Position numbers and translations under genes: made by a program. From positions 109,566-173,565 of the forward strand of contig JAFKAC010000111.1 of assembly GCA_025766275.1 (NCBI GenBank): 64,000 nt of DNA, written 5' to 3'. Shown one piece after another: positions 32,101 to 44,801 of the stretch. This stretch comes from Lactarius indigo. Its lineage: Eukaryota; Basidiomycota; Agaricomycetes; Russulales; Russulaceae. Below the pieces are notes generated by a model. That model was given only the letters and a program-made list of their open reading frames with translations, ran no database searches and was not told where the DNA came from. The stretch's first letter is position 1; each line of letters begins with the position of its first letter.

Positions 32101-35100
32101 TGCCATTGCTGCTGTCATTTTGTAAATGTCCCCGAATAAAGCAGCCCTCGAATCTTGTTATCGAGTGGCCACGACCCTAAGTTGTAACTTGGTACGAAAC
32201 CGGGATTTACCCAGGCCTCTGACGTGGCAGACGCCAAAGGGGCTGTCGGATGTGGATGAATGGTGCTCCCTTCACCTTACTCTCATCTCTCTGACTCTTC
32301 TTTGCTGCAGAGTCGAGAAGTCAATTCCTGTACCCCTTTACATCTTTCAAATGTAAGTTGCGTGACCATTCCGCTCGATGTATCTTACAATCTTTTACGC
32401 TTTGCATAGTCTATACATTCCCTTGTCTTCAATCGTCGTTGTACAAGGGCAGCTGACCAACTCAAGTTTTCGTGCATATGGGATGGGCTTCGGGACAGAT
32501 AGGCCAATAATTACTTCCTCTCCTCTAATTATAAGAGCACCATGCCGTCTATCATGGAACCTCTCGTCTTCGCACCTACTTTACAGATCCGGCGAACGTC
32601 TCTCACTACTGTGAGCTTCTTAAGTAACTAAGGTGTTTCCTTGTGGCTAGTTATCAAGTCCAATCTGGATCAACTCGATCTGGCCACAATGGTCCTTGGA
32701 GGAATAGCTCCGGTCTCTCTAGAGTTGCGTGGATCAAAGCGCGGACTGTGTATGCCACACAATTGAATACACGCCATTTCCTCCGATCGAGAAAGTCTAG
32801 TCTTTGAGTATCTCAAACTTCGACATTGTTCATTCGCTCCTCTCCACTGCGGAGACTTTGTTATCCCCTACTGACACAGCAGGAATGGGCACGAAGGGCG
32901 TAGTATGTTGCGCACTGCTATGGGTTTCCGAATATGACCGCCGCTATGCAAATGGACGTTCTGGGATGTCTAGAACATGAGAATGATAGGCACACCTGGG
33001 CGTTCTGTGACAAAGGAAGGGATCCATCTAAAGCAATACATGCACTATTGGGCACGATCGTGGATTGTACGGTACGTGATCCCATCTCTTTGGACACACC
33101 ACGACCCCACCTGTTCGCAGAACGACGTGCCAAGGATCCCAATTTCGCAAGTGACAGTGCGTGAGATACGCCCTGCCATCTCCACAAGAATGTCATTCGT
33201 TATCATAGTGCCAACTAATTGACACTCCAGAGTAATAGATCCGACTACAGTAATCACTCCAACACCCCTCATGAACGGTATTGTTGCTTGATTGCCCGAT
33301 CCGTCTATATCGGTATGGGGAGTCGATACGGCATGTGAAGAGGTGGATCCATAGGGTAGGTACTAGGTTATAGATGATGTACTACGCCGCGTAGTACTTG
33401 TGTTGCTTATTCATGAATTCGTTGAGAGATCGCCCCAGAGAGCGTTGACGCTTGCGAGTTGTGCTTACAAGACTATGAAGCAAACAAAAGCGCTGGTAAG
33501 GCTAGGAGAGTGGTCCCAGAGTCCTGTAGTACCTGCAAGTGTATACCATGCAGTGATGCGTGTGAAACGAGGGTACACATAAGGATATTTGTGGAAAAAC
33601 GCAAGTGGGCACGATCACTGGCAGGAGTGGCCACAAGAAAGCCAATGACTAAACATCGTTGGTCTGGACTGCGGCCTGAGCCATCATGACGTCATGGAGT
33701 GCCAAGCTACTGCCAATTGAGCCTAGGTGGGCACTAGAAGCTTGGGATATTGTACCACTGACCGTAACTGGGATTCTAGTCCTGGTGACATGAGGGCGCT
33801 GTATATGATTGCGGCCACTGTTTGGAGCTTACTGCACTTGTTAATTTCAACTGTAGCGATCGGTCTCGGTACGTGTGCCACAGCATCACACCAAGTCATC
33901 AGGCTTTAGGAATACAACACGACTCCTTACTGCACATAATAACCTTTACTGTAAGGGCCCAGATGCGAGAGCTCTCTGGCGCTCACCACCAAAATAAGCC
34001 CCATGAGTGAGCTGTCTAAGGATATTGTGATGACTGGCCCTGTTTTCATTTGTGCTTTGTTTAATTCGCGGTAATACACAGGCCTCTGTAAATGAGGCGT
34101 ACTGGCAAATGGGCGCTTGTTCCATCACCACTTGGACTCAGGTCAGCTCTTGATTGGTTCACTTGTGCCAGAGCACGTCATTGGCTCACAGGGTAAAAGC
34201 CTGGTCTCAGCTTTCAAATTTCGACCATTGACGTTTCCACATCAGTTAGCGCATTAGAACTCACGTATTTTTTCAATGAAATCTGAGACAACTTGAGACG
34301 CCCTTATATTTGTGGGCACGCTCCAAAGCGATCGAATATCCCTATGACAAAAGCAGAAGAAGGATCGGTCCCAGTGGGAACAATCCATCTCCTACTTTGG
34401 CCATACTAGTACTAGTTCCCAGAGTGCCAACCTTGGATATTTGTTTGTGTAGGAGTGGGAGGTCCTTCGTGTTCATCAAACCACCTTCAGAGACAATTTA
34501 TCACGGAGTATGGTATCGTTCACCGGGAGCCTGAATTATAGTAGGTCACCGACTACGGTAACTGGTTGAAAAAACCGAATTTGAACGGAGTTCCGGATCT
34601 CCATTTGTGGCTTGAGCCCTAACGGATGCTGACCGTGCTGTGTTGTTGGACGAAAAGCAAGTTAACACGTGTCGTCCATCGGAAACCAGATTTTGGAACG
34701 AACATACCGCGACTGGAGCTAAAACGAAGGTGATGGCGGAGGCTGAAACCGCCGAGATCTCAGCGATAATGAAAACGCTAATACAGTGCCCGAATGAGAG
34801 TGGAACGCTGGTCGGCGACATCGTGGTGAAAAGAGAGAGGTAGGTGGGCTGTCGCCGTGCCGAGTACAAGAGAGCGTTGAATGTCGTTGGCACTGGCAGT
34901 GTCAACGTCAACTCTAACATCGCATGTCTTCTAGAAAAATACTTCCCAACGGAGGTGCATTTGCCTTTTAACGGACTGTGTTGCTGCACGTCTGTAATCC
35001 GAGGGAAATACGGTACCCATGAAAAGCCAGGAAAAAGTTGGGTAAGGGCCTTGTTAAGGGCCCAGGGGAAGGTGAACCAGAAAATGACCCAGTCACGAGC

Positions 35101-35327
35101 CTGACATCCTGCGACTGAATACGGAAATTTCCTTCACAGTAACAATAGAACCAGGCCAACGCCGTTACTGTATTGCGCGGTATAGTAAACCCTAACTTAT
35201 CTATTCAAGGAAACGTCACGCCATATAAATTATCTAAAAACATAGCAACGCACGACGTGTGAATGATCGTTCTTGAGAGTCATTACCACTGGCAGAGAGG
35301 CCTGAACGGCTTTGGCCTCTCCCTTAA
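29142..35327. other. Long gene-poor stretch
   Basis: No gene can be supported in about 6 kb. It contains an A17C7 homopolymer junction at 29930-29953. A 204-codon frame at 30502-31116 begins at a CTG, is Cys/Ser/Arg-rich and looks random. A frame at 31247-31681 is also unconvincing. Probably decayed DNA and old transposon remains. Confidence 0.4.
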
Positions 35328-35660
35328 CAACGTCCTAGCACTTTCCCAAGTGGACCAGGCAAGTGGATCGCGAAGTCTGAAAAGCCAGACCATCCCGACC
35401 TCGCTCGCGGGACTGTCGATGTCGTAGCCGCGCGCCGGCGGGCGTCATTAGGAGTGTGATGGCCAATTTGGGCAGTCCCAGTGATCGCAGGTGGAACTAT
35501 GTCCTGAGTATCTCCTCGAGTTGGAGTGCTTCTATTTGGTTTGCTGATCTGGAAAACGCTCAGCAGGGTGACAATGACGCCCCAGGGTGTACTCAAAGAC
35601 ACAGTGCGACCTACCCACATCGTAGATATAGCCGCTACATGGTGGATCTGCGACACCCAT
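35327..35660 (-). other. Small repeated ORF family, copy 1
   Basis: Begins with ATG at 35660 and a conserved start, MGVADPPCSGY. It probably has a short intron (donor near 35612), then an exon that ends with STVPRARSGWSGFSDF and LPGPLG before the stop. The 5' part and the 3' part lie in different frames, consistent with splicing. Four more copies follow at 44.8, 51.4, 56.2 and 61.1 kb. Function unknown; no signal peptide. Confidence 0.45.
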
Positions 35661-37938
35661 CTTTGAACTACTCGGCGAGTTGATGCTTCTTTATACAGAA
35701 CAAATACGGTGGTGAGCGAAGGAGATGTGCGCCTATGATAATGCAGGGGGGAAAGGTTGTACAATGTTCTTATGGTACGTGGTAGTTATGGATTGAGGGA
35801 CCTTCAGTATGCCGATGGCGACAACTGCATCTAAACAGCGTGTTCTGATGGTGGGAACTACATGCAGAGCCATCGATGGCACACTGTGTCATATCACAAA
35901 CCCGAGGCCTGAGAGCCGAGACCATGAGCGCAAGATCTGCCTATCTTCGAGATAGATCATGCATTTTATATCCTACTAGATATAAGAATATCGTTCGAGT
36001 GAACAACAGAGGCCGCCGCGATGGGAATGCAAAGGAAGTTAGTCAGGTTAACATTAATTCCCCTGACACGTGATCAAGATGCTTACCTGACTGCTGACAA
36101 GACCTTGGGCAAGACATTCTCCGAACGGGCATGAGATGAATGGCCCAGAGCTAAAAATGTTGCGCTGCTTCACGCCTGCACGTGCGGAATTTCCCGGATT
36201 TGCGAGTGTAACAACTTAAAGGCACTACATGATAGGAGAAGGTCGCACACTGGCAGGACGTGATGGAGCTGCACCTCTTGGTAACCCTCTTGGCAACCCT
36301 CTTGGCAACCCTCTTGGCAACCCCCTTGGTTCTGGGAGGATCGGGTGTGTCCTTAGTGCTGACAGGAGAGATGGATTCGTCCCTTCTTCCCAAGGGTCCA
36401 ATCTCTGATGACGATCTCGCTTGCAGGTCTGAAGGTTTGACTGCTGTCGTCGCTGATTTGCGACTCGGACTAGATGCTGTGCTCTCTAGTCAGTGTTGGA
36501 AGCCAGGGTCTCGAGATATGTAGCGGATATGCTTACGAGTTCTACTGGCAAAGGGAGGATTCGGGATTCCCATTACTGAACGTGGAGGTAGATAGGTTCC
36601 TCTTACAATTGACCTAGTGTGGTGCCTTGACTCAGAGAGGCCGTACGACTGAACATGGTCCCGTAGTTTCTGGGCTTATATGAGCATACCACTGGCAGCG
36701 TGCGGCACCATTTATCTTGCCGTTTACAGTACAGCTGAGTCTCGACGTACAGTTGGTCTAACAATGTACCTTGTGCAAGCTCCGCAAAGGTCTCATACGA
36801 CTGATTCGCCGAGGCTACGTCCAGACTTGTGCCAATGAGCTATTTTCTGATTATTCCGAAGACGGGAGCTTCAGAACCCCGACGGTGGCACTGGCACTGG
36901 CACCATCGCGCCAGGTGACAAGTTGTCACATTCAGAGGCGCAACAATGACCGCACCGGGCCGGAGGTCTTATCACAGGGTGGGATCCCGTGAGAACTGGT
37001 GAAAGCTGAGCGCCCTCACACTGCCCTCACCCTGAGACCACCAGGCGCACCCTAATTCGCTGACCTCCTATCCCTCTGAGTTGGACAAAATGAAATGCAC
37101 TTTTCCCCAGAGTCAAAGAGAGACGGGATCAAAAGTGCGATAGCAGCCGAGGACGTAGGATATGGCCGGAACGGTGTCCTTAGGGAACGTCGTCATATAC
37201 TATGTGCCAGTTACAGTGCCCAGGCTCTCGCGTTCAAGCTGTTGTGTGCCGTTACTGTCATTGTGACGGCATTCGGAGGAGAAAGTGCGTGGTATGTGAG
37301 TTACGTTCCTCGTTTGATAGCGGAGTGCTGCAGTGCCAACTGGAAACCCACAGCACTTACATCACGCGTTGCGCCAACGATAGCAATGTCGCAAAACACA
37401 TAGTCACGGTAAAAGTTCAACCAAAATCCGTTCTTATACCCTGGAATAACGAGCACGAAGCAATGGGCCCGCCACTCACAGTGCGCCGATACTTACACTG
37501 AACAGGAATTGGGTGTTCTCTTTCCCCGCTGAATTCCCATTGAAATTTCATTTGCTGTGTGAAGCGTTGTCAAATCTTTGGCACGTTGTATGTGGGATCC
37601 TTCGATATTAATGCCTCACGATGATGGCCGCTATATAGTCGAATAGTACACGGCTTCAGTTGCCTCTAACAATATAGGCAAACGGACCAGCCTACAACTT
37701 TTTGCGTGGAAGCGAGGCGATATTGGAATGGACTAAAGACTTGGAAAATGGACAAAGGTGAAAGACAGTAATAATGCATTTCACATTCTCGAGCGTGAGT
37801 ATGGGAGAGATAAACAGTTAATAGAGTCGCGGAGATAGCCCTGGGAACTTGAACGTGACAATGTATAGGATTACATTCAATGCTGATTTCATGGAATAAT
37901 TAATATTCTGTGTATTGGCGTTCTACTTAGTCCTTACA
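35661..37938. other. Spacer of the 9.1-kb duplication, source copy
   Basis: No gene recognised. It carries the 12-bp minisatellite at 36276-36328 and short blocks that recur about 9.15 kb downstream: the sequence ttggaagccaggg near 36497 matches 45631, and attcccatt near 36568 matches 45703. A TATA-like block (tgcattttatatcc on plus) lies near 35960. Confidence 0.45.
36276..36328 (+). repeat. 12-bp minisatellite (CTTGGCAACCCT)
   Basis: About four near-perfect copies of cttggcaaccct with one T/C variant and a terminal C-rich variant. Confidence 0.9.
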
Positions 37939-40049
37939 TCACAGCCCGACAGCTTCCAACAGCTTCGCCCAGTTCGGCGTGCCCAGTCCAGTCACCTGTA
38001 GTCAAAGACGTGAGTACATGGTCGGCGAAAGAGCGGAGGTAGACTCACAGGATCCCATCCTACCATCGCAGGGAAGCCATCCGTGTTGCACCCGGGATTG
38101 CCACCAGTCGTGATGTCGTTCAGCGCACTCGCACCAGTTGAGTACAAGAACGGATTCAGGAAGCCGAGCACGGGCTTGCCAGCCGCGATGAGGCGATCGT
38201 TCAATAGTGAGACGATGCTCGCAAAAATCGGGCTCGAGCAACTTGTGCCCTCGACGCTCGTCACGTAGCCACTCGACACGATCTGGAGGTTGGCACCCGC
38301 GGCGGAAACGTCAGGGAAGCCCCGGCCGGAGGTGTTGAATCGCCCTGCACAGGTGCCTCCGAGCTTGGTCAGGTATGCCTCCTTGGCGGCTATTTGGTAC
38401 GACGGTGTATCAAAGTAGTTCGAGAAACCGCCAGACGAGAACGGGGCGGAAGTTTCCGAGTTGAAGTTCTGTGTCCCCCCGACGGAGGTCACGCTTGGAT
38501 TGCGGAAAGGATATCAATGGCAGGACTGGGCCGTGAGGGAGGGAATGACGAACAATGGGCAACCAGACGGGAAGGTGGGCACGAAGGTCGTGCATTCGGC
38601 GTTTTGTGAACCTGAACCTGAAACACCGCCGTCACCAGATGAGAACAGGATGCTGACACCTCGAGCGCCAAGAGATGCGTAGGCATTACACAACCTGCTG
38701 AATAACAAAGTTAGTTAGATGCAGGATTTTAAGAGAGCTCGATGGGTACTAGGCCAATGCACGAGAGATGGTGTTTTCTCCCTGTCCGTAGCTGGTGGTG
38801 AGGACCTGTGGGGGTGCACTCTTGCCACCCAAAAAGTTGATGATGTCGAGAAATCCCTCAAGATCGCCGTCCTGGTATTGGTCACCGACGGAGATGAACA
38901 CAGTCGGCACGCCCGACGCGAGACCAATCGTGTATTGTACGTCAAGGTCCTTCAGAATCGTGACAATTTATGAAATTCGATGTGGCGTCAACAACGGTTA
39001 CCCACCGCTTCGAGACCACCTTGGTCGAGAGTCTGTGTGTTTGTGCCGCCATCGATTGTTTGAAGGGTGAAGGTGTTGTTCGGGGATAGGTCGGTGCGGT
39101 AGATCTCGAGGAACTTCTAAAGGATTCGTTTATTTTCAGGACGGAGTCACTCCCCTTGGCACGTACCCTGAGATCGGCCCTATTTGCAAATTCTTGGAGG
39201 AAGCCTGAGACAGCAAGCTTGTTCGACGGCTGAGAGGCGGATGTCCTGGGGATCTTGTATAGCCGTTGGACACACTCCGGGGTCATTACTGCATCGCATA
39301 ATGTGGGTGTGGTTGCAGACGTTATGTTTCTTCGGGGCATGTTTTTCGCTAGTGAGCGGACGACCGGCCGCCCCCCAACGACATTTGGGGCTGGGAAACT
39401 ACAGGACGTGTGAGAAGGTCTTTTTGAGATGCACTTCGAAGGGCGAGGAACGTCACACACCTGATCGTAGGGTGGACGAGTTGGAGGTGGTCCCTGAGCG
39501 ATGCCGGGATCGAATACGCCAAGGTTCGAATAGCACTCTTCCCGCTTTCATGGTGCACGAAGGTGGAAAAATCAGCATCGAAAAGTAGGTTTGCGTGAGA
39601 CACGGTCGTCTCGAAACCGATCCAGTCTCCGAACGGCGACAAAACCGTCGCCTTGAGTCCATTGGCCGCCAACCACTCGTTGACTGCAGTGACAGTTTCA
39701 TGCTTTGGGGTCACAAAGGCGCCGACCTAGTGTTGGCGGGATCTGGAAACCCACAAAGAAAGGAGAGCCGTCAGTATGGGCGCACCTCTTCCTTGGACAG
39801 CCATTGGCCATACTGCGGGCTACTTGGCGTGCTAACGTCCATGAGTTTAGTTTGGAGGCCCTCGGTGTCATTCTGGACAAGCGCCAGGCGGAAACGCAAG
39901 GCGGCATCTCGGGGCGCGGGGCCCTTGCTCGTAAAGCCCTCTGGGACGCTATCGCGGCGCTCATGCAGGTTCATGTCGCGTTTGTTGAAGCGGGACGATG
40001 CGAGTGCAAGCGAGAAGAAAGACGGGAGCACGGCGAGCACGTTGACCAT
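37939..40049 (-). CDS. Secreted sedolisin / tripeptidyl-peptidase (S53), intact
   Basis: Secreted acid serine peptidase. Eight exons were assembled on the minus strand: 40049-39786, 39726-39459, 39390-39167, 39116-39006, 38949-38750, 38697-38554, 38493-38049 and 37995-37939. Phases agree and give 570 residues. A signal peptide covers about residues 1-19 (MVNVLAVLPSFFSLALASS). The pro-kumamolisin activation domain follows, at about 25-190 (QTKLMDVSTPSSPQYGQWLS, SPFGDWIGF). The catalytic set is complete: GGLEADLD with Glu288 and Asp292, the oxyanion Asp378 in SSGDGG, and Ser488 in EGTSCSSP (the usual SGTS is EGTS). The calcium-site pattern DITTGGNPGC and the closing GWDPVTGLGTPNW are present. 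Tripeptidyl-peptidase is the commonest fungal activity of this family. A broken duplicate lies 9.1 kb downstream. Confidence 0.92.
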
Positions 40050-43000
40050 GGCTGCTTCGAGAGCTCGAAATTACTTGAAAACCCCCTCGGGACACTAGCT
40101 ACATCTTTATAATGTCGCTACGTGGTCCCAAGAGTTCTTCAATAGACTCGGCGAAGTAGTGTCAATAGTAACAGGGATCTCTTTTTTTCGGGGGAGGGAA
40201 GGGGGGGAAATTTTTATTAGACGAATGAACGCACGCCGCTTTACATGGGCGCTCGAGCTTTTTGCGCCAGGTGGACTTCATCCTGGTATTTAAATATTTC
40301 TGGAATCTTCACACGACAGTAGAGAAGCATTGAAGGAACATCAACACACGATACCCTGACGATAGGAGAGCTTCTAGGTTGTTGTTGGTGTCGTTATCGA
40401 GAGACGGGAGCCTGAGACCGCGTGGTTCGGTTTTTTTTTTTTTTTTGGTTTGATGCGCGTTTACCTGTATATTCCTGCGTATAAGATACAGACCCGGTTG
40501 TGGACCCGAAAGAGAAAGAACACTACTAGTAATCAGTGGCACGTGATGGCGCCACTAGCTCTGGTCTGCGGTTTTAGGACAGAAGGACGCACTCAAATTG
40601 ACACCCCTTTGTAAGTGGCTTACCTCAAGGCTTCATCGGGCCATCTAGAACAATCGTCTGGGGCCAGGGCATGGCTTGGTTCCCGGCAAACTGTTCTCAG
40701 CGCTCAGTCACATGAATGGTGCAACTTCTTATGCATCAAACACTCATTATGTAATTTTGGAAAATTGTCAGGACCCAGGGGAATGAAACGAAGCGTGAAT
40801 TGTGCGTATGATGGGCCGCGTTTCAAGCCACGAGGGAAGGGGCCGAGCTGAAATAGTATAATGAGTTCAGGCTGCTCATGCCTTTCTGATATGCCTTGAT
40901 ACGCATGCCCAATATGCCTCAGGCTGGACTGGGTCTGGCACGGGTGCCGCAATAAGGGTTTTCAAAGTTGTCGCTCTGGCCAAAAATGTCGTATCGGCCG
41001 GTTTGAACCACCGCTGCGGCAACTTTGACCCCTGAATCGAGCCAGATCGCAGGAAGGATGCTACACACGTGACATGTGACATGTGACAGGTGCGATGGAC
41101 GGTCATGCCGGTCATGAGCAAGGTCATGAGATGCGTCTGAGAACTTTTTTTCAAAGCACCTGAGGCTTGCGTGCCACATTGACTATTGTACATAGATGAT
41201 GTGTCGATAGAGTCCACACTCTTGAATGACACCTCTTTTGTAATTTAGCTTCCAGTTCTGACAACAGGAGCTAAATTTAATCTTGCTTACAGTATGCCAT
41301 CGATTCGAGTATCAACGACATTAGCCTCTCATGGGGTCCACACAAGTCGAGTAGTTGGAATGGAACGCTACATCTGAAGCTCGCTGGTACTAGGCTCCAG
41401 GCACCGCACTGAGGCCTGGGGCCTGAGTTTGGACCACCCATCTTGGCACCCTCGTTCAAGTTAGCAGTCACTTAAGGCGCTCAGTCTCAACGTGTAACTC
41501 CTGTATTGGTTGAAATGCAAAATTTTCCTACGGTAAAGCGCTGCGATTACAAGTGTATGGGCACGTGTATGAAACGAATGGAAGTCCCAGACTTGGCACC
41601 ATAGTACTACAACAACCTGAGACGGCCCTCAGCCTTTCTTCTATCGTTCTCTGGCAGCCATGACCCACAATTTGAATAACCGAAGGCACAACCCATTCCT
41701 ACTAGTAGGCACGCAGAACGACTAGATGGTCTGGATGGTGGATTGAGAGAAATGGTCAGTGGATATACTCCTCGTTTTTTAAGCTCTGTCGAGCTTTGCC
41801 TCTCTCATGTCGTCTGAGTTTTGTGTTTCAGCACTTCTCCCATGTCCGAGTTACCATCCTTGTCCGGGTCTACGTCCTCTGAGTCCTAGGTCGTCACTTC
41901 ACTTGCTTCCCAGCATATCACAGTTGTCCCAGTGTCTTCCATCGTCCCCCACCATACAAGTACGTCCATATGCACATGTACAATAAGGAACACCCACTAC
42001 AAGGCAGTCACAGGCTCCAAATGTCGCTGATATTCTGCACCGCACTGGGTTGCCTTTTGCGAGGTCAAATCATCACTATCCCTCAACCCAGACCTACCAG
42101 ACAGATCGAACTCAATTTCCTTTGCAGCCGCACCCCGTACTGTTCGACTCTTACACTATCTCTGGAGAGTGAGTTTTTTTTTTTTACAGTAATACCATCT
42201 ATATTTCGGAGTCCTGTACCTGAGACAAATAGTCGGTCTTTTTCGAATCAAATTTATTACCCGCCATCCGTGCGACAACGGTACGGAGCATCCATCAAAC
42301 TAGCAACAAAGCCTAACAAAGCAAGAAACTTGATCCTCTAGCCACCGAAAAATCCGCATGCGTGGCCTTAAACCAAGTAGACAGCTCCCCCCCCTGTGAC
42401 TTACCAACTGAGTGGGAAGATTGGTCCCGGAAAGGGAGGGGGGAGGAAATGTAGAGCGGGACCGTTGCTAACGAAACCGGATGAAATAAAGTGAGCGGCA
42501 TCGGGAAAGACCAGGTTGTAGGGGAACTCCCGGATTTGATGATATCTGGTGGTCACCGAAAACCGGGTGAAAAACTGGCCCTCAGGGTAAGGGGGAAATC
42601 CAACAGAGGTGGACGCTGCAAGTGGACGCTGGGGCGGTCTTGACAATGGCCGAAGGTTGAAGCCCAAGAGAGTCCAGGGTTGAGGGCCGGGGCCCAGGGG
42701 TGAAGTCGAGGGCTAAATCTCGAGGGTGAGTGGTATCGAGTCTATCGACATCACCGGTGGCGACAAAGACAAAAAAAGGGACTGACGGATCGAGGCCTTC
42801 AAGGAGTCAATTGCCAGCAGCCTGTAGAGACTACGACCCCAAGGTGAGCGCCCTTGACTAAAGCACTATGGCTCTAGGGGAGGTAGTGGTAGCATGAGCT
42901 CAAGGGGGTTGGTCAATAGTCGGTCGTCCAGGATGTGTGTAAGGTAGTGGGGCCTCCTAGGAAGAGGGTATGGCAACATGTATCCGGTATAGGTAACGAT

Positions 43001-44475
43001 AACCTAATGCAAGGGAAGGCTAATTGCGGAGTGTGAAGGGAGCCGTATGCGGAGTGATGTCCTTTGGGGAATTGAGTCACCATTCGAGTTGAGTGGCTCC
43101 GCTGTTACTATCGGCATGTATGTACATATGCTATTCCCATCCGCCTGGCAAGTACTGAGGGGGTTCCAGTGTATGCCCTTTGGCACTTGAGCCTTGCAGT
43201 GTAAATCACGCGGGCGGTGGAGCAATTTTTTCAGTAACCTGGTGGATCCTGTGATAGATTACCCGCTGCAACGTGTACAACCCTGAGAAATTTTTTTACC
43301 AGTCCCCGCTGGACATTCCCCGGACCGCGTGATGAGCACGAGGTTTACCGACAGGCCCTAGTGCCCCACCACCGGAACTCAAAGCCAATATTGAGCAAGC
43401 TTCCCTTGGCTTATAGCTGAAAGTCTGAAAGAGTACAGACGACTTCGAAAAAAAAAAAAAAAAGAGCGCCCACGGGCCATGTCTCAGTGGCCGTCTTCGC
43501 ATGCAACAGAGCTCCAAGGCGACGGCCATCTTGTCGTTCTCTGCCTCTGCCTCCAGCTCAAAACTGCGCATCCCAATGACTCAAATACTTACCAAATGGG
43601 TTTATTTTCAAATCCGGATCCTATGATAGCCGTAGTATGGGGCTTGGTATGCGGTGTAAGCGCAGTTTTCTGAAACAAGGCCTGACCTCCAACTCTCGAA
43701 TTTGGGTCTTGGGTCCAGGATCCATCGGTTTGAGCTTGGTATAGAGAGCCTCTAGGTGCTCAGTTGATCTACGAGTATCACTTGTGAGAGAAAGCGGGCC
43801 GTCGGAAGCTCCGCGGAGGCGAGTTTTGGTACTTCAGTTTCAGTTTAAATGACACGACACTCGGGCCAGGCTGTCCCGGCGTAGCCCGTAGTATCGGTTA
43901 TAGCATTCCTTTCCCATGCAAGAGAGATCAGTTCTGACACACGCAGTACTGTACGGTACCTGTGCCACATAGGGTCCAGTTATTATGAGCAATCTTCACA
44001 GGTCTGGTCCCGCATGAGCACTCCCAAGCTACTAGGCTAGTGTCACTGTATGGCAGTGTAAGGAGAAGGCAGTCGGTAAGTGGATGAAGTAAGCGAGCCT
44101 TCCACACATGACTGGATCGGCTCCAAGTCAATCGTCACAATATCGTCACCGAGATCGTTGATTCGTTGCATCGATTTCGCCCGCGAGCGCTCCTACCATC
44201 TTGAATGTACTGTATCCTAAACGTCACCAAGTCGCCCAGCATAACCGTGAACATTCAAGTAATCGGTAACGACAACAGGAACACAGACCAATGATCCGTG
44301 CAATACAGTACATCTGAGTACTCAGTACTCAGCCCCGAGGCACATGCCGTCAAATATCTGCACGTAATTGAACCACTGCGTGGTCCTGCGTGGATAGCCA
44401 TCCACCGTCCACTGTGCCTCTCCGTACCAATGAGGCGATCCACACCAAACTCGACCACTGGCTCTGGTCCCAATT
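40050..44475. other. Gene-poor stretch between the two duplicated blocks
   Basis: Nothing recognisable apart from homopolymers (T16 at 40431-40446, A16 at 43448-43463), a short gacatgtgacatgtga repeat near 41070-41090, and a minus-strand frame at 42401-42667 of unknown nature. Confidence 0.4.
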
Positions 44476-44801
44476 TTAAGAGCGCCCGAACACACTTCCA
44501 AGTGGGCCAGGCAAGCGGATCGTGAAGTCCGAAAAGCCGGACCATCCCGACCTAGCTCGCGGGACCGTCGATGTCGTAGCTGCGCGCCGGCTGTTACGAC
44601 TGGAACCAGCGTTAACTTGAGTAGTGCTAGTGGTAGCTGGTGGCTCCAAGTTTTGAGTACGTCCCCCCGTACGTTTCTTGCCTGTAGAAGGCGCTGGGCA
44701 CGTAACCAAAGTGTCAAGGACACCCCAAGATGCACATCGACGATGTAGCTTACCCCCGCTCTGGACATAGCCGCTACATGGAAGATCTGCGATTCCCATA
44801 G
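44476..44801 (-). other. Small repeated ORF family, copy 2
   Basis: ATG at 44801 with the start MGIADLPCSGYVQSG, then a GTAAGC donor and a CAG acceptor about 60 nt later. In phase, the second exon reads through ATTSTVPRARSGWSGFSDF and LPGPLG to a stop at 44476, about 88 residues in all. This is the best-preserved copy and the one where the two-exon model works without a frame break. Confidence 0.5.

Noticed and set aside
33459..33689. Plus-strand frame with CSTCKCIPCSDAC
   Set aside because: Short Cys-rich string by chance; no supporting frame on either side.
37202..37501. Cys-rich plus-strand frame resembling a zinc-cluster
   Set aside because: Cys spacing does not fit Zn2Cys6 or any knuckle I know, and there is no start or flanking exon.
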